Part shown: positions 7,312-14,821 of the stretch, piece after piece
How the letters are laid out: each line of letters opens with the position of its first letter
Numbering within the stretch: position 1 is the first letter of the stretch
DNA from: Chloroflexota bacterium
GTDB taxonomy: Bacteria > Chloroflexota > Anaerolineae > Promineifilales > Promineifilaceae
NCBI GenBank assembly: GCA_017993775.1
Contig: JAGOMA010000008.1
Coordinates: 62,001 to 126,000, forward strand
Reading direction: 5' to 3'
Length of the DNA stretch: 64,000 bases
Position numbers and translations under genes: made by a program
The notes under the pieces: generated by a model
Told to the model about the DNA's origin: nothing
Seen by the model: the letters and a program-made list of their open reading frames with translations, nothing else
The model's database searches: none

Positions 7312-8649
7312 CTACCCCTCCGCCAACTCCGGCCGTTTCCCGGTCGCATCCAGATACCGCTGCAGCGCCACGGCCACATACTCCGGAGCCAGCTCCATCG
7401 CATACACCTTCCGGCCAAGCCGCTCGCCGGCGATGATCTGGCTGCCACTGCCACTGAACGGCTCATAACACACCTCCCCCACCCGCGTGTGCTGCCGCAT
7501 CGGGATTTCAAACACCGGCAGCGGCTTCGGCGTCGGATGATCCGGCCGCTCGCTGTTGGGGATGCCCGGAATCACCCAGATGGTGGACGGGTAATCGTCG
7601 GCCGTGCGCGGCGGTTTGTTGCCGCGCAGCCAGCCGTACAGGCAAGGCTCGTGCTGCCACATGTACCAGGCGCGGGTCAGTACCGGCCGTTCCTTGACCC
7701 AGATGATTTGTTGGTGCAGGAACGCGCCGTTTTGCAGCCATTTCTCTTCTACCATCTTCTGCCGCTGGGCGGCGTGCCAGCAGTACCAGGCGGCGTGGGG
7801 GTCGATGGCCACCTCAACGGCCGTCTTGATGAACCCATCGTACAGGCCGTCGCCGTTGACGGCCTTGTCCCAATCCTTGTAGGTATCGCTCCAATCCTTG
7901 TTCTTCTTCTCGACTTCCTCCTCGGTAGCGTTCCATTTGTTGGGGTGATTTGTGCCGTCGTAATCCACCAGGTAAGGCGGGTCGGTGGCGAAGAGGATGG
8001 CGCGCTCCCCATCCATGAGCCTGGCCACCTGCTCCGGGTCGGTGCTGTCGCCGCAGAGCAGCCGGTGGTCGCCGAGCAGCCACAATTGGCCGGGTTCCGT
8101 GCCCCACTCGGCGCGCAGCTCCTGGGCGCGGTCCAGCTGCGGCTCGGCGTCTATTTCTTTGGTCGGCGGCTCGACGTAGAGCTGATCTAGTGCCAATTTC
8201 GCCTCGGCCGCCAGGTCTTTGAGGGCGGCGATGAGGGCCGGGTCTTCGGCCAGGCGCGCCGCATCCTCCAGCAGCTGCAGCTGCTTCTCCGGCACGGGCA
8301 CGGCCATCATGGCCAGGGGGTTGATGAGGGCGATGAGCTGCTTCTCTTCGGCCGGTGTCCAGTGGCCAATGAGGGCGGGGATTTCGGCCGCGCCGGCTTG
8401 TTGGGCGACCTCGTCGCGGGCGTGGCCGTCGATGAAGTACGGGCCGCATTGGTCGGCCGGCCAGCCCTGCTCGGCCGTGCGCTGGTTGACGATGACTGCG
8501 CCGGCCCAGCCGGGGGCGTTACGGCCGTACAAAATGCCGCGCAGGGCGTCCATCTGGTGGTCGGGGTGTTCGACGTACTGGTCGGGGTTGACGGCGGCCG
8601 AGCCGGGGGGAATCCAGGCGAGTTCAAAGGGGCGTTGGGTTTGGGTCAT
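7312..8649 (-). CDS. ParB-like domain / DNA N6-adenine methyltransferase fusion
   Basis: 445 aa. The N-terminal ParB/Srx-like part (about 10-110; FIDGHARDEVAQQAG is the ParB box) joins a beta-class methyltransferase. Motif IV DPPY is at about 223-226, and motif I EPFSGSGS lies near the C-terminus (about 396-403), followed by AGERLGRKVYAMEL. This circular order is typical of phage-encoded orphan methylases that modify phage DNA against host restriction. The ATG at 8649 has GGAG at good spacing, but the SD is buried in a hairpin (8653-8684) shared with the gene at 3270. Vestiges of a second copy lie on both sides (6839-6994 and 9455-9500). Confidence 0.85.
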   Translation of the reverse strand: MTQTQRPFELAWIPPGSAAVNPDQYVEHPDHQMDALRGILYGRNAPGWAGAVIVNQRTAEQGWPADQCGPYFIDGHARDEVAQQAGAAEIPALIGHWTPAEEKQLIALINPLAMMAVPVPEKQLQLLEDAARLAEDPALIAALKDLAAEAKLALDQLYVEPPTKEIDAEPQLDRAQELRAEWGTEPGQLWLLGDHRLLCGDSTDPEQVARLMDGERAILFATDPPYLVDYDGTNHPNKWNATEEEVEKKNKDWSDTYKDWDKAVNGDGLYDGFIKTAVEVAIDPHAAWYCWHAAQRQKMVEEKWLQNGAFLHQQIIWVKERPVLTRAWYMWQHEPCLYGWLRGNKPPRTADDYPSTIWVIPGIPNSERPDHPTPKPLPVFEIPMRQHTRVGEVCYEPFSGSGSQIIAGERLGRKVYAMELAPEYVAVALQRYLDATGKRPELAEG

Positions 8650-8652
8650 GGG

Positions 8653-8684
8653 TATCTCCGTAGAATAGGTGTTCTATGGAGATA
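8653..8684 (-). promoter_or_regulatory. 5' leader hairpin burying the Shine-Dalgarno, copy 2
   Basis: Minus strand: TATCTCC, A, TAGAA, loop CACCTA, TTCTA, C, GGAGATA. This is a 12-bp stem with one A-C mismatch, 3 nt before the methyltransferase ATG. Stem, loop size and the upstream TTTGCTACC block match 3274-3305. Confidence 0.65.
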
Positions 8685-8736
8685 GGGTAGCAAATGAGGG
8701 TAATCAAGAGCAAGAGGTGCGTGACGGCCGTTTTGT

Positions 8737-9054
8737 TCAGACGGCCGTATTCTCCAGGCGATGGGGCATGAGTTGGTAACCCATCGCCCGCATAATGGCA
8801 TTGATATTGTCTAGCCGGGGATTGCCCCTGGCTGACAGTGCCTTTTGCAAACCCTGACGGGTCATGCCCACTTCTTCGGCCATCGTCGAGATGCCCTTCA
8901 CGCGGGCAATGATGCGCAGGGCCGAGAGCAGTGCGGCCGAGTCCCTATCTTCGGCGTAATCGGCGAAGGTTTCGTTGAGAAACTCTTCAATCTCATCAGG
9001 GTGTTGGGTGAAGTATTCGATTGTGACGTCATCCAGGGTGCGGTAATCAGTCAT
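8737..9054 (-). CDS. Antitoxin of HigA/HI1420 type (toxin-antitoxin)
   Basis: 105 aa. The helix-turn-helix region ISTMAEEVGMTRQGLQKALS (about 64-83) and the N-terminus TLDDVTIEYFTQHPDEIEEF match the addiction-module antidote family TIGR02684. It should bind and neutralise the upstream toxin and repress the shared promoter. The ATG at 9054 overlaps the toxin stop by 8 nt (ATGACTGA), the reason to prefer it over an in-frame upstream codon. The toxin-first order is usual for HigBA-like loci. Confidence 0.85.
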   Translation of the reverse strand: MTDYRTLDDVTIEYFTQHPDEIEEFLNETFADYAEDRDSAALLSALRIIARVKGISTMAEEVGMTRQGLQKALSARGNPRLDNINAIMRAMGYQLMPHRLENTAV

Positions 9055-9376
9055 GGGTTTGATACTCCTGCCAGTAGGCTTGTGCCTGTAGGATGTCCTG
9101 CCGCTGGCTGCCTTTGTCACCGCCGCAAAGCAGAACGACTATGGTATCGCCGTCTTCGGCAAAGTAGACACGATAACCAGCGCCAAAGAAGAAGCGTAAC
9201 TCGTTTAGGCCTTCACCTAACGGCTTGAAATCGCCGTAGTTGCCCTGCTCCAGCCGCAGCAGCCGCTTCAGAATGCGCCGCCGAGTAGTTGGGTCGCGCA
9301 GGCTGTTGAGCCATTCGGTGAAGGGTTCTTTGCCGGTGGCAGTGCGGAAAACGATGACGTTTTTGGCGTTGGGCAT
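9047..9376 (-). CDS. Toxin of Gp49/HigB (RelE-superfamily) type
   Basis: 109 aa. Seen: FTEWLNSLRDPTTRRRILKR, LEQGNYGDFKPLGEGLNELR, GAGYRVYFAEDG and VLLCGGDKGSQRQDI; this succession is diagnostic of the phage-derived Gp49-like/TIGR02683 killer proteins, ribosome-dependent mRNA interferases of the RelE fold. It is cotranscribed with the antitoxin. The element may use the pair for maintenance. A consensus-like promoter with an embedded palindrome lies upstream (9400-9428), and the ribosome binding site contains AAGG. Confidence 0.85.
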   Translation of the reverse strand: MPNAKNVIVFRTATGKEPFTEWLNSLRDPTTRRRILKRLLRLEQGNYGDFKPLGEGLNELRFFFGAGYRVYFAEDGDTIVVLLCGGDKGSQRQDILQAQAYWQEYQTHD

Positions 9377-9399
9377 GAATAACCTTCTCTCTTGCTGGT

Positions 9400-9428
9400 A
9401 GTATAGCAGCGCAAACTATAGTTTGCAA
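9400..9428 (-). promoter_or_regulatory. Toxin-antitoxin promoter with palindromic operator
   Basis: On the minus strand, -35 TTGCAA (9428-9423) and -10 TATACT (9405-9400) are 17 nt apart. A perfect 16-bp palindrome GCAAACTATAGTTTGC (9411-9426) fills most of the spacer, a natural site for autorepression by the antitoxin. Confidence 0.65.
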
Positions 9429-9454
9429 TAGGTTATGGGGGGGAAACTGAGGGG

Positions 9455-9500
9455 AACGGCCGTAGAGGATGCCGCGCAGGGCGTCTAGCTGGTGTTCACT
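9455..9500 (-). pseudogene. Remnant of a ParB-like domain (second methyltransferase copy)
   Basis: The minus strand encodes SEHQLDALRGILYGR, collinear with HPDHQMDALRGILYGR near the N-terminus of the intact ParB-methyltransferase. The match ends within about 45 bp, next to the start of the 9.5-18 kb defence-like block. It is too short to be functional. Confidence 0.6.
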
Positions 9501-9530
9501 GAATAAAGCTTACCTAGGAATGGACCAACG

Positions 9531-11360
9531 CTAACTTTGACTATCCCTCGATGGTAGTGGAAGATCAAGCGTTTTATATATTAGCTGTTCACTTTGGGTT
9601 ATTGCCTGCCCAAGTGAATTGTGAAGAGCATAAATCAGTGTTTTGGTGAAATCTTCGCGGAGATGTTCTTTCGTGGTCTGCCCTCCACATGCGATAGCTC
9701 TGTTTAAATAGACGAACAATTTAGCAGCAATCAATTCGTCTTTATCACTGCTACCATGTAGGTGCTGTAACATGGTCATCTTGGTTACTACATATAGACG
9801 AATGCTATCTAGCCACTTTAGATCGCTATCTTTTTCTAGCCCTAGTTGAACTGCTTTTTCCGCACTTTCTGCGTCTCCAACAAGATATTCGCAAGCGGCA
9901 AGCCGGTAATAATTGTACGGGTTCTCTGGAGCCAGCATAGCGCACCTGGCAGCAACCTCTCTCAGCGCGTGATGAGATGGCCGTGTCCTATCTCTCCCGA
10001 TTGCATATAGATAGCCGCTCCCGCCCAAATGACGGGATAGCCATCTACCTGCTAAGTCTAATAAAGCATCTTTGGCTGTGACATATAGTGTTTTTTGCGG
10101 CAACGGAGGCTTGAGATCAAACAAGGTCTGCTGAACAAGATGGGTAATTATCAAGAATTCGTCATTGTTGCCATCTGTATAGATTTCGTCGCGTAAACTT
10201 TGCCCCAAGAAAAAGCGCCTTTTCTTTCTGGCTTGCAGGCCAGATACAAAAGCTAGGAGCAAGGCAATGTAAGCGTCTAAAGGGTCTTCCTGATCGATAA
10301 CCAGTGAAGGACTAATCTGAACGCGGGCAAATGAATGAAATGGATCATTCTGCACCAACTGAGCTAAATCGCGGTTTTTCGTTACGGCAAAGTCTCCATG
10401 ATCGAGTGCATGTTCGAGGTTTAACCATATAAGTGATGAATCGGTGTTAAGGTAACTACCCCAAACAATGGCGTCATACCCTAACCACTTTCTGACAAAT
10501 CGCGCCCGGTTGTTAGTATGAATCTTGATGATAGGTGGAAGTATCTGAAAACGCACTCGACCTGTTGAACGGGCAACGTGCAAGTTAAACCGTAATTGTT
10601 CTATAGCGCTGGCGAAAATTTGCATTGGCGCTTTTATTGCCAGTCGTTCTTCGTTGAATGTGTAGCTGTTCAGAGAAGCTAATCCTATGTACCCTCTCGA
10701 CATCAATGCAGTAACGGCTCTATCGAATGGCCCATCCAATTTATCAATAGGCCATAGCGGATCTAATTTGATGTCCTTGCTCAGTGCCTTTCGGATAGCT
10801 ACTTTAAACTCCAGTCCACTTTCAGCGATTTGGTCTTGGATATCTTTTTGTTTTTCGGGGGGCAACTCCTTGAATTTTTTACTGATCAAATAGTTATGAA
10901 TGGGCTGTAAAATAAAGTAAAAAGGCAAGTAGGCTGCACCGAACAAAACAAACAAAAGCTGCAAAAGAACCAGTGCCAGATTTCGAGCAATTCTTTGAAG
11001 AGGTACTGTGATATAGAGATATAGGCCGCTACTAAGAAACCAGATGAAGGCAATAAGAATGGCGCCAAAGATAAAAACACTTGTCAAACGTACATCTCGA
11101 ATTGCTAACTGTCCGCTTTCTATCCAGGGGATACCGATAATGCGTACAGTGTTTTCTGGACCTAGCCTAGCCAGCAGGACCAGAAAAATGGCCCAACTAA
11201 TTTCTATTAAGATCAGTCCTGTAACCTGATCGCCAACGCGGTAAAAAAGGCGAAGAAAATCAAATGCTTCGCCGGCCCACTTACCGGTAGGTTTATAAGT
11301 TGTTGGTTTTTTTTCATCTGCCGGGCCTGCCGAAGATTCTTTTTTGTCTTGATCTGACAT
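9531..11360 (-). CDS. Four-TM membrane protein with large cytosolic domain, unknown
   Basis: 609 aa. A hydrophilic N-terminus is followed by TM segments at about 48-65, 90-115, 125-150 and possibly 150-165. A cytosolic region of about 430 residues follows, with no motif recognised; helices near the C-terminus (CAMLAPENPYNYYRLAACEYLVGDAESAEKA) look TPR-like. It lies 48 nt downstream of the methyltransferase on the same strand, so it is likely the third gene of the helicase-methyltransferase operon; a membrane effector role is inferred from context only. The gene is AT-rich and has no ACGGCCGT copy. Confidence 0.7.
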   Translation of the reverse strand: MSDQDKKESSAGPADEKKPTTYKPTGKWAGEAFDFLRLFYRVGDQVTGLILIEISWAIFLVLLARLGPENTVRIIGIPWIESGQLAIRDVRLTSVFIFGAILIAFIWFLSSGLYLYITVPLQRIARNLALVLLQLLFVLFGAAYLPFYFILQPIHNYLISKKFKELPPEKQKDIQDQIAESGLEFKVAIRKALSKDIKLDPLWPIDKLDGPFDRAVTALMSRGYIGLASLNSYTFNEERLAIKAPMQIFASAIEQLRFNLHVARSTGRVRFQILPPIIKIHTNNRARFVRKWLGYDAIVWGSYLNTDSSLIWLNLEHALDHGDFAVTKNRDLAQLVQNDPFHSFARVQISPSLVIDQEDPLDAYIALLLAFVSGLQARKKRRFFLGQSLRDEIYTDGNNDEFLIITHLVQQTLFDLKPPLPQKTLYVTAKDALLDLAGRWLSRHLGGSGYLYAIGRDRTRPSHHALREVAARCAMLAPENPYNYYRLAACEYLVGDAESAEKAVQLGLEKDSDLKWLDSIRLYVVTKMTMLQHLHGSSDKDELIAAKLFVYLNRAIACGGQTTKEHLREDFTKTLIYALHNSLGQAITQSEQLIYKTLDLPLPSRDSQS

Positions 11361-11408
11361 TGACTGCCTTATGCTGCTTGAAAGCGTTAGAGAGATGGCG
11401 GAATATGT

Positions 11409-14400
11409 TTACTGTATTGGCCAGCCGCCGTGTTTTTCGATGACCTCATCAATTTCGGCCATGATGCGGATGGTTTCATGGATGGCGGTGACGATTTTGC
11501 AATAGTGGAGGATGTCGGCGTCGGTGAGGGTGCGGCCTTTGCGGTCTTTGAGCCATTTGTGGCACACCTGGTAGCCACCTATATGGAAGTCCCACACCTC
11601 TTCCGGCACGCCAATGAAGCTACTCCTGCCGTTTATGGCTACCCGACCATCCTGCCATGCTTTGTTGGCTGATGGGAATTTTTCAATGACACGGTTGCTG
11701 CCGGTGAACTGCGCCAGACGGGGATAATGCGGCCAACCGGTTGGGGTGTCTGTTTCATCCTCCAAGGAAAACTCTAACAGATGCAGTGTCACCAATTTGC
11801 CCCCAAATTGGGCTAAGGCACGAAATAGCAACAAGTTTGAAGTTAAGGGAATGTACGGGAAGTTAACTTTCAAGGAATCTGCATAAAAGTCACGGAAGGT
11901 TGGACTGTACAATACTGCATAAATGTATTGGAAGACATCTTCTGGGACAATGCCATCAGGGAAAATTAAACCTTTCCTTGGTCTTATTTCCAACTTATTG
12001 AACAAGTCTCTTAAAAAACGTTCTGAAAAGTTCAACGATTGGCTTTCTGAAAATCTAAATACTGTTGAACGATTATTTAGGTAAAGTGGAAAAAGATTTG
12101 TTCCTCGATCATGGGATCCAGTTTTCATTTCAATATAATTTCGAGTGACAAATGCGTGGCAAAAGCTTCCATTTGGTACCTGACGTGTCGTTATCAGACC
12201 AAGATTTTTCTTTCCATCCATGTGATTCATTAAGTCTTCACGTGCAAAATCTATTGCAGCAGGATGATAGAAAATCACACGGTTATCAAATGGCCGATAA
12301 TCTATCCGGCGAAAAAAACTCTCTAAATTTTCGGGTTCTTTTTGCAGGATGTGCCTTGCTTTTACTAATGACCAATCACGGTTATCGCCAGGAAGATATC
12401 TCCCCCCTCGATCATGGCCAAAGAAACTTTCTCTAATTTCTCCAACTGTTTTGTCTGGATCAACAAATTCATGAATCCTATCCTTGAGAACTTTAGGGCT
12501 AAAGTCTATCACAAGGTCATCACGATGAGTTTTAATACCGGTGCTTGTAACCGGCATCGCTTTGGTTAGAAGTGTTAAGTCCTGCAAATCACCAATACTC
12601 TTCTGCGATTGGAAAAAATAATTGGGGGATAACGGATTGCATTTTGTCCAATTAATAGAAGAGAATTTCAATTGATTTAATTGTAGTTGCTTTTCTTCAC
12701 GGGTTCCCCAGATATCAAGGAGTCTCACGTTAGCTTGTTCGTGCATCGTTTTAGTTCCAAGTGTAATCGCAACACCTTGCTGAATATCAAAGACATTTTC
12801 ATTTGCTAAACCTTTTGGTGACGGTTCTTGGATATTGGAATCTCCATGAAGATCTATGATCCAGAGCATATCAAAATTATCTAGGAACACTTTACGTATT
12901 CCACGATGTATCAATCCTGGCAAGTAGCCTCGATTTGTAATCATTCCAAAAACAAAACAGGAGACTAGTTTTGCCGAAGATAGCATTAAGCCCAAAAATT
13001 TAATGTAATCGTCAGAAAGAGGTTGGATGTTCCGCTCATTCCGGACATCAGCTTTGAACGCTTCAACCAATTTTTCTGCGGAAATATTACGGTTTGATGA
13101 TATTTTCGCGTATGGTGGATTTCCAACAATGATTGTGAAATGTGTTTTGTTTTTGACCAGATTAACAGCGTTTGCTTCACGAGCCAGAGCTGGTGAAAAA
13201 CCAGGAAGTTGTGGACTAACATTACTAGCCGGTTCCAGCGCATTGGTCAGGTAAATACGTACACGTTCAGTACTGATAAAGCGATAACCGGTTTCGTACA
13301 GTTTTAACCCCATTTTCATATGGGCAATCGCATAGGGAGCCATCATCAGTTCGTAGCCATACAGTCGGGGCAGCAAATGGTGCGGCACATAGTCGTTCCA
13401 GGCCGCTTTGCGTTGGGCGGCGTTTAGCCCAGCCTTTTGCCATTTGGCTGTCAGTGTTTGGTGAATCACATCCACCACTTCCACCAAAAAGGTGGCTGTA
13501 CCCGTTGCCGGGTCTAAAATCACCACGAATGGGCTGTTGGGGCTTGTACCTTCGGGTATTTTCAGGTCAGGCTGGCGCTGAGCCATTTCGCCCCAGGTCG
13601 TCGTGTCGGCCAGCCCATCGGCCAGGCCAAACTCCGTTTGCAGCAACTCATGAACACTGCGCACAATGTAGCTCACCACCGGTTTGGGCGTGTAAAAGAC
13701 GCCGCGCTGCACTTTAAGCTTTTTATCATAGGCCGCCAGGAAATGTTCGTAAAAATGGATGACCGGGTCTTCTCCCTGGGTCTTGTTGCCAAAGTCACGC
13801 AAAACCGCAGGCAGATCGGTTTCATCACCGCGCAGCAGTTCCACCACATCCTGAATACCTAGCTCGTCAAAATCAATGCCCCCTTTCCTCCCGCCCACCT
13901 TGAGAAAAGTTTGCAGCATTTCCTTTAGAAATGGATTGGTCACAGGCACAATATCGGCAATGTTTTCAGCAATCAGCGCCGTGCCATGCACCCCATCGCT
14001 CATCTCCGTGCGCGAAATGGCTGCCGTCAGTAAGCCATAAGTGATCGTCTGGGCATAAGTGTCGGCAAAGTCTGCTTCACTCAGGTCATGGATCAGCGCA
14101 GTTTGGAACGCCTTGTGCAGCGTACGCAGCGTCCCTTTCTCTGTCTCATGTTCCAACAGCAGCAGGGCGGCATCGCGGATGCGCCGCGCCAGCGCCGCCA
14201 ACGCCTCGGCCAAGGCATCGGCCGTGCGAATGACATGCCCCTGCCTATGGCGGAACGCGCCTGCCCAGTTGGTGCGCCAGGCATATTTATCATTGGGGTC
14301 ATCGGGCCAACTCAGCCTGTCTTTAAGCGTAGCGGCCACATGTTCCAGCTTAAGCGGGGTATCGCCGCCATCCCAACCCAACACACGTAAGGTGGGCAAT

Positions 14401-14819
14401 TCGCCGCCTTCCTGATGGAAATGGGCAAAGGCCAGTTCCCGGTTGTTGGCAGCGCTATTACCAAACGCCGAAATAAAGAGGAGATCCCCCGCAGCCCAGG
14501 CGGCGGCGTCAGCTCGGTTGGCCGATGCGCGTTTCTTTATGACCAGATGGCTCAAGATACGGCGCAGTACCACCACGGGCAGTTTCTTGTTCTCAAACTC
14601 CACAAAGAAAATGCCCCACGGCTGCCCCTGCTGTAACGGCCGCAACTGGTGAATGGTTTTGATTTTGACAGCATCGTCATCCTTCAAGCCCAATTCAGCC
14701 GGGGTGTATTCAAAGGTCAAATCGTCAAAGCCATACTGCTGCAAAGGCCAATCAAGTTCATCTTCCAGGTAAGGGATCAATTGGTCAAAGGATTGAATTT
14801 GGCGTAACGGGTTTGTCAT
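11409..14819 (-). CDS. Type ISP-like N6-adenine DNA methyltransferase
   Basis: 1136 aa. Seen: KVQRGVFYTPKPVVSYIVRS (start of the methylase domain), motif I LDPATGTATF (about 435), motif IV NPPY (about 565), and a C-terminal region with FPDGIVPEDVFQYIYAVLYS and SNLLLFRALAQFGGKLV. This matches the type ISP specificity/C-terminal domain. No nuclease or helicase is fused; those roles are probably supplied by the adjacent PLD-helicase. The start at 14819 has GGAGG upstream inside the end of the helicase gene, 2 nt after its stop, indicating coupling. Codons about 520-1000 (11.8-13.25 kb) are conspicuously AT-rich, suggesting exchange of the target-recognition region. Confidence 0.85.
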   Translation of the reverse strand: MTNPLRQIQSFDQLIPYLEDELDWPLQQYGFDDLTFEYTPAELGLKDDDAVKIKTIHQLRPLQQGQPWGIFFVEFENKKLPVVVLRRILSHLVIKKRASANRADAAAWAAGDLLFISAFGNSAANNRELAFAHFHQEGGELPTLRVLGWDGGDTPLKLEHVAATLKDRLSWPDDPNDKYAWRTNWAGAFRHRQGHVIRTADALAEALAALARRIRDAALLLLEHETEKGTLRTLHKAFQTALIHDLSEADFADTYAQTITYGLLTAAISRTEMSDGVHGTALIAENIADIVPVTNPFLKEMLQTFLKVGGRKGGIDFDELGIQDVVELLRGDETDLPAVLRDFGNKTQGEDPVIHFYEHFLAAYDKKLKVQRGVFYTPKPVVSYIVRSVHELLQTEFGLADGLADTTTWGEMAQRQPDLKIPEGTSPNSPFVVILDPATGTATFLVEVVDVIHQTLTAKWQKAGLNAAQRKAAWNDYVPHHLLPRLYGYELMMAPYAIAHMKMGLKLYETGYRFISTERVRIYLTNALEPASNVSPQLPGFSPALAREANAVNLVKNKTHFTIIVGNPPYAKISSNRNISAEKLVEAFKADVRNERNIQPLSDDYIKFLGLMLSSAKLVSCFVFGMITNRGYLPGLIHRGIRKVFLDNFDMLWIIDLHGDSNIQEPSPKGLANENVFDIQQGVAITLGTKTMHEQANVRLLDIWGTREEKQLQLNQLKFSSINWTKCNPLSPNYFFQSQKSIGDLQDLTLLTKAMPVTSTGIKTHRDDLVIDFSPKVLKDRIHEFVDPDKTVGEIRESFFGHDRGGRYLPGDNRDWSLVKARHILQKEPENLESFFRRIDYRPFDNRVIFYHPAAIDFAREDLMNHMDGKKNLGLITTRQVPNGSFCHAFVTRNYIEMKTGSHDRGTNLFPLYLNNRSTVFRFSESQSLNFSERFLRDLFNKLEIRPRKGLIFPDGIVPEDVFQYIYAVLYSPTFRDFYADSLKVNFPYIPLTSNLLLFRALAQFGGKLVTLHLLEFSLEDETDTPTGWPHYPRLAQFTGSNRVIEKFPSANKAWQDGRVAINGRSSFIGVPEEVWDFHIGGYQVCHKWLKDRKGRTLTDADILHYCKIVTAIHETIRIMAEIDEVIEKHGGWPIQ

Positions 14820-14821
14820 GA

